From: an uncultured Alphaproteobacteria bacterium
Lineage (GTDB): Bacteria; Pseudomonadota; Alphaproteobacteria; RF32; CAG-239
Assembly: GCA_944392235.1 (NCBI GenBank)
Contig: CALXVZ010000001.1
Coordinates: forward strand, 83,059 to 147,058
Reading direction: 5' to 3'
DNA length: 64,000 bases
Position numbers and translations under genes: made by a program. The notes below the pieces were generated by a model. It was not told where the DNA came from. It did no database searches and worked only from the letters and a program-made list of their open reading frames with translations. This document shows positions 42,849-52,458 of the stretch, one piece after another. Every line of letters begins with the position of its first letter. The stretch's first letter is position 1.

Positions 42849-43556
42849 TTATTTCTTATTTTTCGTTCTTAGAGAAGCTAAAGTTCTTAAATGGATTTTA
42901 GCTTCTTTTGTTACTTGATAAGAATCGCAAATCTTACTTATACTTTTCTGAAATACAAATTTATCCAAATCTTCTTTTAATAAAAAATCTTCCGTTTCTT
43001 CCGGATATCTTACATATAACATTGATAATAGCCATGCTACAGCCATCTTATCATAAAAACCAACATATCTCTGTTTTTTTATAGCATCAAAGATACTTGC
43101 TATATACTCTCTGTCTTTTATAAAATAATTTAAAGACATTACGTAAAAGAAACGTATTTCATATTCTTTATTACTCATTGCATAGGGAAGAAATGATGTA
43201 AAATATTTTTGCATATTATTTTTTGTATCTTTTAGCTCTGATACAAATACATCGCATACAGCCCAACTATTTATAGTCGGAACAAATTTTTTTATTAACC
43301 CAATCTTATTTTCGTATTTGCCTTCTGCAAGAAGCATCGAATATAACATTAACTCTTCTTGGTATTCTAATTCACTAAATGATATTTTTAAATACTCTTC
43401 CGCTTCCCCTTGTTTAAGCATCTCTTTCGCCAATTTGCGTAACTTCGGTATTCTTACTCCTAAAATTTTTATATTTTCAGGTAAAAGTTTAGAGGAGAAT
43501 TTTTGATAACTCTCCTCTTTTTCTTGTTCCAATATCTTTAATATCTTAATACGCAT
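42849..43556 (-). CDS. DNA alkylation repair (AlkD-like) protein
   Basis: The 235-residue protein is all-helical and matches the AlkD/HEAT-like DNA glycosylase family: LGVRIPKLRKLAKEM near the start, then INSWAVCDVFVSELK and RYVGFYDKMAVAWLLSM, the conserved segments of this fold. The aromatic and Asp/Arg residues that contact lesions appear present (WAVCD). It excises alkylated bases. It overlaps nagB by 11 bases at its start, so the two are cotranscribed from the nagB side. Confidence 0.8.
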   Translation of the reverse strand: MRIKILKILEQEKEESYQKFSSKLLPENIKILGVRIPKLRKLAKEMLKQGEAEEYLKISFSELEYQEELMLYSMLLAEGKYENKIGLIKKFVPTINSWAVCDVFVSELKDTKNNMQKYFTSFLPYAMSNKEYEIRFFYVMSLNYFIKDREYIASIFDAIKKQRYVGFYDKMAVAWLLSMLYVRYPEETEDFLLKEDLDKFVFQKSISKICDSYQVTKEAKIHLRTLASLRTKNKK

Positions 43557-44337
43557 TACGTTCGATATCTTTCAAATAGGCTATCGTTTCTTGTTCTAAT
43601 TTTGATGCGGCATCCTCATCGCATACATATATACCATGCTTGTGCATCTGTAATGCACTAACAGCCCAACGATGATTTATGCTCCCTTCTATTGCGGCTT
43701 TGGTGGCTTCTGCTTTAGAGGCTCCTGTTGCAAGTATCATTACTTCTTTCGCATCCATTATTGTCCCCGTTCCTACAGTCAATACAGTATGGGGAACTTT
43801 GTTTATATCATTATCAAAAAGTTTAGCTTTTGCTTTCATTGTTTCTGTTGTTAATGTTTTAACTCGTGTATGCGAATCTAATGATGAAAATGGCTCGTTA
43901 AATGCAATATGCCCATCAGCTCCAACGCCGCCAACAAATAAATCTATTCCTCCCTTTTGACGAATCGCTAATTCAAAGTTGGCACACTCTTTTTCGTAAT
44001 TTTTTGTGCGACCATCTAATATGTATATATTGGCCTCTTTTGTATCTACGTGTTTTAGTAAATACTCATCCATATAACTACGACAACTTTGTGGAGCTCC
44101 CTTCTCTAAACCTATAAACTCGTTCATACAAAAAATGACAACATTGGCAAATGATAATTTTCCGGCTCTATTCATTTCTACCAATTTTTTATACATTCCT
44201 TTTGGAGTATCTCCCATCGGCAAACCTAAAACAAATGGTTTTGCTTGTGTTGGTCGTGCGCGTTTTATTCTATAGGCTATATATGTTGCTGCCCAATCCG
44301 TTACTTCCTCATAGTCTGATTTTATTATTACACGCAT
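43546..44337 (-). CDS. nagB: Glucosamine-6-phosphate deaminase
   Basis: The 263-residue enzyme has VLGLPMGDTPKGMYKKL at the phosphate loop, FCMNEFIGLE, and GGVGADGHIAFNEPFSS containing the catalytic Asp/His region. It converts glucosamine-6-phosphate to fructose-6-phosphate plus ammonia and feeds amino sugars into glycolysis. ATG 44337 follows AAAGGAG. Neither nagA nor a transporter is beside it, so amino-sugar use must be encoded elsewhere. It overlaps the AlkD-like gene. Confidence 0.95.
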   Translation of the reverse strand: MRVIIKSDYEEVTDWAATYIAYRIKRARPTQAKPFVLGLPMGDTPKGMYKKLVEMNRAGKLSFANVVIFCMNEFIGLEKGAPQSCRSYMDEYLLKHVDTKEANIYILDGRTKNYEKECANFELAIRQKGGIDLFVGGVGADGHIAFNEPFSSLDSHTRVKTLTTETMKAKAKLFDNDINKVPHTVLTVGTGTIMDAKEVMILATGASKAEATKAAIEGSINHRWAVSALQMHKHGIYVCDEDAASKLEQETIAYLKDIERNAY

Positions 44338-44404
44338 GGTTTGCTCCTTTTTATATGTCTTGTTTATCTTTTTTTATCATACAAAAGTATTAGTAAACTT
44401 TTTG

Positions 44405-45904
44405 CTAATGTTTATCTATATATTCGTAGCTTTTTGTCCTGATATTATACTGACAATTATGACTTTGATACTCTGGTTTTAAGATATATAAATTATCTCG
44501 ATTTAGCGAAATATACATCTCATCTAATAACTGTTGACTTATCCAGTGTATCGGATGAACGCCTATTTCTCCTCGATATTCTCTGTATGTGTCATAGTAA
44601 TTTCCGCCATAAATTATCTTTGGACGATATTTTCTAATTAAACTCTCCAAATCTGATGTTGGGCGTATTCCTATTGTTGCAGCGATTACATCTATTTGCC
44701 CCTGCAAATTCCATATATAATCAACATCTTTATTAAATAAATTATAACCTATTCTGTATCCATTTAAGACATAATCACAGGGATTGGTTAATCTTAAAAC
44801 TAACCCTGACGCACCATATTTGAAATCATCTCCAACAGTAATCCTTTGACGATATATGTTCCCGTATATTCCTCCTAATCCTAAAAAGTAGATTACTACT
44901 ATCCATATTATCCACTCTTTCTTTTTTACTATTTCTGATATGGTAACTCCCGCCATAATTGAAGCTATCGCATGTAAAAAAGCGTAATAATATATAAATG
45001 GTGTAAAATAATACATACGAATGATATATTCCATCATGAAAATTATACAGCATATTTTTATGTAGATATTTCCTCTATAAACATATTTTACCATCGCATA
45101 TATTGCTAATAGTATAGGCACAAACATCTCATAACTCGGATGAATAAATCTTCTGGTGTAAAAAACATCCGGTATATGGGAGTTTAATTCATAATTGGCT
45201 TTTATATACATCATTAGTGAATCTTCGTAATATAAAAAAGCCATATATGCTATAAATATCATAAGAGGAAGACTGCCGCTTATGATACAATCATTCAGCT
45301 TTACTTTTTGCTCTTTTATCTGCCATATAATAATCGCACCTATTCCAATCAAAATTAAGGCTGCTTTTTGGGTAAGCATAAATGATGCAAAGAATAATAA
45401 AAATGATATTGTCAATGCCCATATACGCTTGTCTTGTATATAGCGAAATAGGTAATATATTCCTACAACAAGGGTTGCTGCCATAAAATTATCCGGCTTA
45501 AAATCTTTATTAAATAAACTGTTATGTGGCAAAACACAAAATGCTGCTGCAATCACTCCCCCTAATTTATCTGTCAAAAAATCTTTATGTATTCTATAAA
45601 TATACACAAGCATTATTAGACTTGCTGTTGCTGTCAGCATATTCACCGCATCTACCGCATGTAGGCTATATTCATAATAACCGACAAAAGGAGCTGCAAT
45701 ATACCACAATAAAGGATTATGATGTTGAAAAAAATCAACATAGGGAATTTTCCCTCGCCATACCAACCAAGATGAATGGACATGTTCTATTGTATCTCCA
45801 TCTCCTGAACCGCTATATATTATTGCCCAATATAATAGTCCAACGCAAAATGTCAGATATAAGCCTAATATGACTCTTACGATTTGTTCGATTTTATTTC
45901 GCAT
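44405..45904 (-). CDS. GT-C-like polytopic membrane protein A
   Basis: The 499-residue protein has about ten membrane helices. The first loop holds GDGDTIEHVHSSWLVW and KIPYVDFFQHHNPLLWY, a His/Asp-rich motif also present in the paralogue upstream, in the position where GT-C glycosyltransferases carry their catalytic acidic residue. A soluble C-terminal domain (about 385-499) includes VNPIHW-like residues (GVHPIHWISQ). It is predicted to transfer a lipid-linked sugar to an envelope glycan. Its start overlaps the paralogue by 11 bases, so the pair is one operon. Confidence 0.65.
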   Translation of the reverse strand: MRNKIEQIVRVILGLYLTFCVGLLYWAIIYSGSGDGDTIEHVHSSWLVWRGKIPYVDFFQHHNPLLWYIAAPFVGYYEYSLHAVDAVNMLTATASLIMLVYIYRIHKDFLTDKLGGVIAAAFCVLPHNSLFNKDFKPDNFMAATLVVGIYYLFRYIQDKRIWALTISFLLFFASFMLTQKAALILIGIGAIIIWQIKEQKVKLNDCIISGSLPLMIFIAYMAFLYYEDSLMMYIKANYELNSHIPDVFYTRRFIHPSYEMFVPILLAIYAMVKYVYRGNIYIKICCIIFMMEYIIRMYYFTPFIYYYAFLHAIASIMAGVTISEIVKKKEWIIWIVVIYFLGLGGIYGNIYRQRITVGDDFKYGASGLVLRLTNPCDYVLNGYRIGYNLFNKDVDYIWNLQGQIDVIAATIGIRPTSDLESLIRKYRPKIIYGGNYYDTYREYRGEIGVHPIHWISQQLLDEMYISLNRDNLYILKPEYQSHNCQYNIRTKSYEYIDKH

Positions 45905-47435
45905 TTAAAATCGGCTCCTTATAGAAATATCTCCAACTATCTGTCAGGGCATCATATCGACAACGACGCTTATTCTGATATTCCGGCTTTAGTATAAATA
46001 TATCTACAAAAACTGATTGTTGGTAATATTTGTCTCGTAAATTTTTATCTATCCAATGCACCGGAACTTCTATATCTTTTTGGCGCATTTTTTCATCCCA
46101 ATATGGTCCGGTATATATAATTCTTGGCAAGTAGCGTCTTACTGCATCATTTAAATTCGGTAATGGGGCTAAGCCTACTTTCTCTCCAATTACATCTAAT
46201 TGACCGTTTAAATTCCAATAGTATGTTATATCTTCTGTGAAAATACCATACGTTAACCCATAGCCATTTAACACAGAATCACAACGATTTGTTTGATCTA
46301 AAACATATTTAGGTGTTACATATCTAAAATAATCTGGTGGTAACTCTCTGTCTTTACAATAGCCATAAAATGCATTCATTCCTAAGCAGGATAAAACTGC
46401 AAATACATATGAAAACCAATGCCAACGTTCAATTATTTTCCACATAAATGCACCGGCTATTATACCATTCAATAATTGTAATTGGTAGTAGTAATGTCTA
46501 TCTAAAGAAAAATAAAAATATCTCTGCAAGGCCTCTGCCACCCATAGCAGACACATCATCTTCGCAAAATTATTGCCTTTATAGAAAAAGTATAAACATC
46601 CTATTCCGGCTATAACGCTGACCACATAAAATTCTGGCTTTGTTTTTTCGACCAAACCATCATATACATCCGGTATATATAAATTAAATATATAATTTGA
46701 TAGCCAGTATTTCTCTAGCATTCCATGATAACTCAGCCATACTACAAACACTAAACTTCCTAAAATTGGTAAGATTAGGGCTTGAATAAAATCTTTTCTT
46801 GAAATATTTCCGGCGTATAACTGATATACAATTAGAACACCTATAAAAAACAGAAGGAATATAACCTTTTGCATAAATAAAAATGATATAAAAAAACTAA
46901 AAAATGATAAAATCAGACGATTACTTTGTTTATTTTCCATATAAGAGAAGAAGTAGTATATCCCCAAAAGAAAGGTAAAGACCATATAATTATCCGGTCG
47001 AAAATCTTCTCCACTCAGAGTTACATAAGATGGAAATATTGATGCTACACATAGCAATCCGGCAAACCAATTTTGCACCATAAACCGATACACTATCAAT
47101 GCTGATACAAATAGACTGCCAAACATCACTAAAGTAGAAATTTCTCTTACAACATCAAATACAATAATATCATATGCAAAGTATCCTATTATCGGAGTAA
47201 ATAAATACCATAGTAACGGATTATGGTGTTGAAAAAAATCCAGATAAGGAACTTTTCCTTTGTAAACTAACCAAGTAGAATGCAAATGTTCGACATCATC
47301 ACCTGTGGTGGGTTGATGATGCTCTAAAATCCAAAACGAAGCGTATATGCCTATTAGTATTTGCAGCAGAAAATATAATTTTGGTAACAACTCATATAGA
47401 ACCCTTAGCGAGCTTTTTTCTGCCGGCTCTGACAT
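45894..47435 (-). CDS. GT-C-like polytopic membrane protein B
   Basis: The 513-residue paralogue of the preceding protein shares EHLHSTWLVYKGK and PYLDFFQHHNPLLWY and the same helix count, plus a C-terminal domain ending in a similar VPVHWIDKNLRD. Two adjacent copies that overlap by 11 bases suggest a heterodimer or two sequential glycosyl transfers. It begins 46 bases after the TPR gene, so all three may be one transcript. Confidence 0.65.
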   Translation of the reverse strand: MSEPAEKSSLRVLYELLPKLYFLLQILIGIYASFWILEHHQPTTGDDVEHLHSTWLVYKGKVPYLDFFQHHNPLLWYLFTPIIGYFAYDIIVFDVVREISTLVMFGSLFVSALIVYRFMVQNWFAGLLCVASIFPSYVTLSGEDFRPDNYMVFTFLLGIYYFFSYMENKQSNRLILSFFSFFISFLFMQKVIFLLFFIGVLIVYQLYAGNISRKDFIQALILPILGSLVFVVWLSYHGMLEKYWLSNYIFNLYIPDVYDGLVEKTKPEFYVVSVIAGIGCLYFFYKGNNFAKMMCLLWVAEALQRYFYFSLDRHYYYQLQLLNGIIAGAFMWKIIERWHWFSYVFAVLSCLGMNAFYGYCKDRELPPDYFRYVTPKYVLDQTNRCDSVLNGYGLTYGIFTEDITYYWNLNGQLDVIGEKVGLAPLPNLNDAVRRYLPRIIYTGPYWDEKMRQKDIEVPVHWIDKNLRDKYYQQSVFVDIFILKPEYQNKRRCRYDALTDSWRYFYKEPILNAK

Positions 47436-47481
47436 TTTCCCTCCGCTTTTGTTATACTTTGGAAATAGTTTCTTCTATTAA

Positions 47482-48453
47482 CTAGGCTTCTTCTGAAGAC
47501 AAGTCAGGATTTGTTCCACTAGCTTCTGTTGGGATAACATCTGGCAACATACCTATTGCTTTTTTACGTTTCAATTTATTAACAAACTTAATTGAACGTT
47601 GTGCATCCCACTTCTTTTTACCTTCTTCTCTCTGGAATATGTGTTTATAGATTTCTATAGCTTGATCAAATTCCGAAAGTTTTGTTAAACATGATGCCAA
47701 GCCGTCATATAATTTATGGTGATAACGACCATCCACCAAATTTTTAGCCTTATTATAGCACTTCAATGCATCTTTGAATTTAAACATTTTTTGATATACA
47801 AATCCAATACTAATCCATGCCTGAATTTCTGTGCTATCAATATTCAAGATTTTTGTAAAACATTTTAATGCAGAATCGTTATCACCCATCAATTGATAGG
47901 TTACACCGATACCATTCCATGCTTTTACATTAGATTTATCAAGTGCCAATACTTTTTTGAAATACCCAATTGCACGTTCATATTGTTTCAACTTTTGAAG
48001 TGTAACAGCTATACTTAGCAATGTCTGAGGGTGTTTAGAATCTACTTGATATGCTTGTTGTAAAACATCCAGAGCCTCTTTAAATAAGAACATATGTTGC
48101 AAAGCAATTGCTTTACCGTTAAGAGCCTCAAGAGAAGTCGGATCATTTGCAAAGGCCTCTTCAAAGCATGCAATTGCTTCTTTATAACGTCCTCGCATAC
48201 TAAGTGTAACACCTTTATTATTCAAAACTTCCACTGACTTTGGATTAATTGCAAGAGCCTTATCAAAGCATTCTACTGCTTCTGTATACTTGCTCATTTT
48301 CTGATAAGCAAATCCTTTAGAGTTTATTGCCTTCCATGAATCTGGCTGCTCCGCTAAAAACTCATCGAACTGAGCTATAGCTTCTTTACACATTCCTGAA
48401 TCTAAAAGTTCTTGCCCTCTCTTATAGGCGTTATTATCACTTAACTTAACCAT
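47482..48453 (-). CDS. TPR-repeat protein
   Basis: The 323-residue protein has at least seven tetratricopeptide repeats, each about 34 residues, recognisable as A-x-x-x-x-x-G-x-x-Y-x-x-A-x-x-x-F-x-x-A with Pro at the end of the second helix (for example YTEAVECFDKALAINP and YKEAIACFEEAFANDP). No signal peptide or enzyme domain is seen, so it should be a cytosolic scaffold. It is divergent from the first solenoid gene and upstream of the GT-C pair on its strand. Confidence 0.9.
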   Translation of the reverse strand: MVKLSDNNAYKRGQELLDSGMCKEAIAQFDEFLAEQPDSWKAINSKGFAYQKMSKYTEAVECFDKALAINPKSVEVLNNKGVTLSMRGRYKEAIACFEEAFANDPTSLEALNGKAIALQHMFLFKEALDVLQQAYQVDSKHPQTLLSIAVTLQKLKQYERAIGYFKKVLALDKSNVKAWNGIGVTYQLMGDNDSALKCFTKILNIDSTEIQAWISIGFVYQKMFKFKDALKCYNKAKNLVDGRYHHKLYDGLASCLTKLSEFDQAIEIYKHIFQREEGKKKWDAQRSIKFVNKLKRKKAIGMLPDVIPTEASGTNPDLSSEEA

Positions 48454-48573
48454 ATTCTTTCTCTACATAGTTTTACAAAATAATTTGTATCGTATTATAT
48501 GAGTATATTTTTACTTTTGTCAAGCTAAAAATCTGATATATTTATCTCTTTTCATATTTTCTCTTTCCACCTA

Positions 48574-48651
48574 TTGACAAAAAATATTTTTGACAATATC
48601 CTTATTACCCTAATATTTAATCTTATGTTTCACTATTAAATTTTTATTATT
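48574..48651 (+). promoter_or_regulatory. Shared promoter/leader, copy 1
   Basis: TTGACA (48574-48579), 17 bases, TATCCT, then a 45-base leader with TTTAATCTTATGTTTCACTA before the ATG. It has the same layout and length (78, 77, 78 bases from TTGAC to ATG) as the leaders of the two paralogues downstream. There is no Shine-Dalgarno. Confidence 0.7.
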
Positions 48652-50421
48652 ATGAATGAAAAAGAAAACAATGTTGGCAAACTTTCTTTCTTTAAGAAGT
48701 ATGCGTTGCTCCATCGCTTAAAAGCTAACGAAACTATTGATCCTCACTATCAAGCTCCCTTGTTGGACGCCATTTCGTTAAAGCAATTTAGTAAGTATCA
48801 TTTAAAAATCTTTGATCACTTTGATGAAGATGCTTATACTACTCTTTTGAAACCTCAAAATAAAGAGAAGTTTGGCTTCTGTTTGCAGAAATTATCTTTG
48901 TGTGAATTCTTTGCTCCAATTGTTGTGGAAAAAGGATCTGATGAACAAATTCTCGATGTCTTGGAGAAAAGTTTTCCCCAATATGGATACCTCTTACTCC
49001 AGAAACCTTCCGAATTGTTTGAAAGATTTGTTATGCGGCACAAGTCCGTTCCACTTAACCTCTGGGAACAAATTATTCAGAATGAGCGTCTTGATCTTTT
49101 GCAACTGTTTTTTAGACATGTTAAAGATGATCTTTCGCAACCTCTTGTCGAAACTCTGTTTAACTCATCGTTTGACGCAGGAAAATTACTTTATATCCAA
49201 AATCGATCAGTCTTCAGCGAACTTATTGTTCGTCTGTATATTCTTAAAACAGGGATCCCTGAGCTTTGCAAAAAAATGCTTCAGAATAATTTCCTTGAAA
49301 CATCTCAGGAATATGTTCGACTTTTCTCGCTTAATAATCCTGAGCTGATGTGGGTATTGGTGCAACGTATGGTTTCTATTGGATTTGAAACTAATTTTCA
49401 ACTTCCTGATAACTTTGCTTCATTACTGATACAAAGTGAAGCTTGGGATGCCATCAAACTCTATATTGAGTATTATCAATTAGATTATCAAGCTCAGACA
49501 GAACTTTTTGAATCTGAAAATGAAGAGCTTATTCGCTTTTATATTGAGGATTGTATCAAACGAAAGGCTAAGCCATTTGACACTTCGGCCGAACATCTTT
49601 TCAGAGGATCTCTTGTTGAATTGCAAAATCTTTATGAAGAAAACTTCGGTTTACCTTATGCTTTAGAGCGAAAACTCATTCTTTCTAAGGATTTTACAAA
49701 AGTTGCCGCACACTTTGCAAGGCATGAACTTGCTCATCTGAATGCAGCTTTGCTTATGGAAAAGGCTCCCTTGGATATAGCTTCTTCCTACTTTCTCAAA
49801 TATGAGTTACCGGATATTGCTGTCATTGTTTTGTTCAAAAATGGTTCTGATAAGCTTCGTAAAGCCTTTATCGACTATCTAGTGCAGAAAAAAATACGTG
49901 TTCCTGATGTGGCTGAAAAATATTTCATCTCATATTGCTCGAAAAAACGTATTTCCGCATACTTTGAAAAAGTCGCTCAACCGCTTAATACTCCTTCCGG
50001 CCTATTAGCTCTTTTCAACAGAGGTAATCTGGATTTGCTTGACGCTTATTTTGATCAATTCGGCATCATTGATGCTTCCGAATTTATTCGTAACGGCGAT
50101 GAGAAAAATGTTACTTTGTATATTCAGCACCACAGACTTTCTGATTCTGAGGAAATGGCTTTGGTTGAACGAGAAAATCCGGCTTTGTTGCTCCTCTATT
50201 TTGAGGATTTTGAACTTTGTCATGAGGCTGAGACTCAATTATTGAAGTCTGATTTTTCCAAAACATACAATGCTGTTGTTTTTTATTTGGAAAAATATGA
50301 CTTATTTGAAGACAATGAAATTAAGCTTATTGAACTTAATAAACCTGAATTGCTCAAAATTTATACAGAAAAGCATTATCTCTGCCAAAAAGCTGAGGCT
50401 CTTTTAGCTACGCTGTATTAA
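48652..50421 (+). CDS. Alpha-solenoid repeat protein 1
   Basis: The 589-residue protein is built of degenerate helix-turn-helix units of about 26-28 residues, best seen near the C-terminus: NPALLLLYFEDFELCHEAE, then TYNAVVFYLEKYDLFEDNE, then KPELLKIYTEKHYLCQKAE. The pattern is N-x-x-L-L-x-x-Y-x-E-x-x-x-L, a short acidic turn, A-E-x-x-L-L. It differs from TPR and ankyrin. It lacks a signal peptide and enzyme motifs, so it is probably a cytosolic or exported protein-binding scaffold. Two paralogues lie downstream, each behind the same promoter. Terminator at 50434-50467. Confidence 0.65.
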   Translation: MNEKENNVGKLSFFKKYALLHRLKANETIDPHYQAPLLDAISLKQFSKYHLKIFDHFDEDAYTTLLKPQNKEKFGFCLQKLSLCEFFAPIVVEKGSDEQILDVLEKSFPQYGYLLLQKPSELFERFVMRHKSVPLNLWEQIIQNERLDLLQLFFRHVKDDLSQPLVETLFNSSFDAGKLLYIQNRSVFSELIVRLYILKTGIPELCKKMLQNNFLETSQEYVRLFSLNNPELMWVLVQRMVSIGFETNFQLPDNFASLLIQSEAWDAIKLYIEYYQLDYQAQTELFESENEELIRFYIEDCIKRKAKPFDTSAEHLFRGSLVELQNLYEENFGLPYALERKLILSKDFTKVAAHFARHELAHLNAALLMEKAPLDIASSYFLKYELPDIAVIVLFKNGSDKLRKAFIDYLVQKKIRVPDVAEKYFISYCSKKRISAYFEKVAQPLNTPSGLLALFNRGNLDLLDAYFDQFGIIDASEFIRNGDEKNVTLYIQHHRLSDSEEMALVERENPALLLLYFEDFELCHEAETQLLKSDFSKTYNAVVFYLEKYDLFEDNEIKLIELNKPELLKIYTEKHYLCQKAEALLATLY

Positions 50422-50433
50422 ATTCTTTCTATT

Positions 50434-50467
50434 AACCTGTTTCCTCTTTTGGGGAAGCAGGTTTTTA
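50434..50467 (+). terminator. Rho-independent terminator
   Basis: AACCTG pairs with CAGGTT, with an inner TTCC/GGAA stem, followed by TTTTTATTT. Confidence 0.7.
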
Positions 50468-50479
50468 TTTGCCCCTATA

Positions 50480-50556
50480 TTGACAAAAAAATATTTTAGT
50501 TTAATCTATTCTCTCTATTGATAACTTTATGTTTTACTATTTAATTTTTATCTATT
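50480..50556 (+). promoter_or_regulatory. Shared promoter/leader, copy 2
   Basis: TTGACA (50480-50485), 16 bases, TAATCT, then a leader with CTTTATGTTTTACTATTTAA before the ATG. Same spacing as copies 1 and 3. Confidence 0.7.
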
Positions 50557-52335
50557 ATGAAAAAAGAAGTTAAAAGATCTTCGATTTGGGCTACCCGAAT
50601 TGAAGTATGGAAGTTTTTGTGGCATCGTCATCGGAGGTCGGCCTATAAAATTGAGCCACAGCATCATCTGAATATGCTTGAAGGGAAAGGATGTTCTAAA
50701 AAAGCTCTTGCCCTTTATTTGGAATCTCATAATCCTATATCTGAAGAAGCTCTTTTGGAGGTTTTGAAAAATAAAAATTTTGATGTTTTCAAATTTTGGG
50801 CTCAACATGCTAAAGGTATATCACTTTCTTCGGAAACCGAAAAAGCTATTATCTCTATGACGGGAGGAGATATTTTATTGGAAAATAAAATTTCTTTATC
50901 TCAGAATGGAACTTCAATGTTTTTACGTGGAAAAAATTTGAAGAAATTATCTCCTTTGTATGTTGACTATTTGACATTCTCTCCTCAAACAGAGGCTTTA
51001 TTATTGAAAGCTAAAGTATCGGATCTTACATCTGCCTATCTCTGTGATCGTGCTATTTTTCCGGAGAACTATCCTCTTATTTTGTTATATGATGATCCGC
51101 GTATTTATTCGAATTTTGCTTATCATAATTCTCTAGATACGCTTATTGCAGATATCATCAATACGAAATCTTTGGCATTATTTCAAGTTGCCTTGAACGC
51201 TAACTCCAGTCTTTCTTTTGATAATGAGAAACTCTTGATTGATAAAGATAATTCTGAGTGGTTGCGACCCATTGTCGAATGTAGTGATTTTTCTGAAAAA
51301 GGAATCGAATATTTTGCTACGCATGCATCTAATGAACTTTTTGAAAGTTACATTTACTATTTCGATTTTGATTATCGTGATTGCGACGACAGAATTTATG
51401 AACGCCTTTTCGAACCTCGTCATTTCGATATTCTGAAGACAGTTCTCGAAAGATCCAACCTTCCAAGTAAATTTGAGATACGTTTAATTGAAAGTAAAAA
51501 TCAGGAACTTATTGATATTTACTTTGATGAGTCCTTAATGCTTCATCCGGAAACTGTAGCTTGGCTTGCTGATCATCCGCATCCTGAGCTTTCTGATAAA
51601 TTACTCCTTAATGTTAATAATTTAGGACATAGGGATATAATTAGATTGTTTCAGTCCGGTGATGATAAAAAAATCAGAAAATTTATTAATGATTGCACTC
51701 TTGGTCTTATCGATAATCTTGCTTTGTTCAAATTTGCATCCCCCCAGATTGTCAAAGAGTATTTTTCAGATTATGACTTGGATATTCCTGACCAAATTGC
51801 TTTAATTAAACGAAATGATGTAAATCTTTTGAAAGATCTTTGGAATAATGGACTTCGCTTTGTAGATGCCGATACTCTAAGTGTTTTTCTATCCGTAGCT
51901 GATGATGATACCATTTTATCATACCTCCAGCTCTTAAGTGAAAACGAAAGGAATTTTTATTCCTATTGCGTATCAGATGATTGTTCATTACTGAGTATTA
52001 TTTTACATAGGAAAGACTTGTCTAAATCTGCTCAATTCTTTGTTAAAGAAGTTCCTCTTTCTACTGTTGATGAACGTCAATTGGCCGCATTGGGTTCTTC
52101 TGAGCTTATTGATGCTTTTCTCTCAAAACGATTTTTTTATGAAGAAGCTGAGCGAATTTTGCTTTGTCGTGGAGATAAAGAAATCATTCGCAAATATATC
52201 TCTAAAGGCGAGCTTTATTCTTATGACAATGAAATCTATCTCTTCTTGATGGATGATTGGGATTTGATCAAATTCTATCATGAAAAATATGGATTTTCTG
52301 ATGATGATATTCGTGATGAGCTAGAAGAAAATTGA
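50557..52335 (+). CDS. Alpha-solenoid repeat protein 2
   Basis: The 592-residue paralogue shows the same repeat type (NQELIDIYFDESLMLHPE; DVNLLKDLWNNGLRFVDAD; SSELIDAFLSKRFFYEEAE) with a basic N-terminus (about 1-30, many Arg/His). Sequence identity to its neighbours is low even where the pattern fits, which suggests old duplication and fast divergence. It is flanked by its own promoter and terminator, so it is a separate transcription unit. Function unknown. Confidence 0.65.
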   Translation: MKKEVKRSSIWATRIEVWKFLWHRHRRSAYKIEPQHHLNMLEGKGCSKKALALYLESHNPISEEALLEVLKNKNFDVFKFWAQHAKGISLSSETEKAIISMTGGDILLENKISLSQNGTSMFLRGKNLKKLSPLYVDYLTFSPQTEALLLKAKVSDLTSAYLCDRAIFPENYPLILLYDDPRIYSNFAYHNSLDTLIADIINTKSLALFQVALNANSSLSFDNEKLLIDKDNSEWLRPIVECSDFSEKGIEYFATHASNELFESYIYYFDFDYRDCDDRIYERLFEPRHFDILKTVLERSNLPSKFEIRLIESKNQELIDIYFDESLMLHPETVAWLADHPHPELSDKLLLNVNNLGHRDIIRLFQSGDDKKIRKFINDCTLGLIDNLALFKFASPQIVKEYFSDYDLDIPDQIALIKRNDVNLLKDLWNNGLRFVDADTLSVFLSVADDDTILSYLQLLSENERNFYSYCVSDDCSLLSIILHRKDLSKSAQFFVKEVPLSTVDERQLAALGSSELIDAFLSKRFFYEEAERILLCRGDKEIIRKYISKGELYSYDNEIYLFLMDDWDLIKFYHEKYGFSDDDIRDELEEN

Positions 52336-52347
52336 CTTCTCTTATTT

Positions 52348-52380
52348 AGCCTCCCTTCTACGGAAAGGAGGCTTTTTTTA
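52348..52380 (+). terminator. Rho-independent terminator
   Basis: AGCCTCC (52348-52354) pairs with GGAGGCT (52367-52373), followed by TTTTTT. The promoter of the next gene starts one base later. Confidence 0.75.
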
Positions 52381-52458
52381 TTGACTTATGCACCTTTTCT
52401 TTATATCTTCTTTTTACTTTATTTAATCCTATGTCTAATTATTAATCTTTTCATTGTT
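52381..52458 (+). promoter_or_regulatory. Shared promoter/leader, copy 3
   Basis: TTGACT (52381-52386), 17 bases, TATCTT, then a leader with TTTAATCCTATGTCTAATTATTAA before the ATG at 52459. It fixes the start of solenoid 3 by comparison with copies 1 and 2. Confidence 0.7.
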
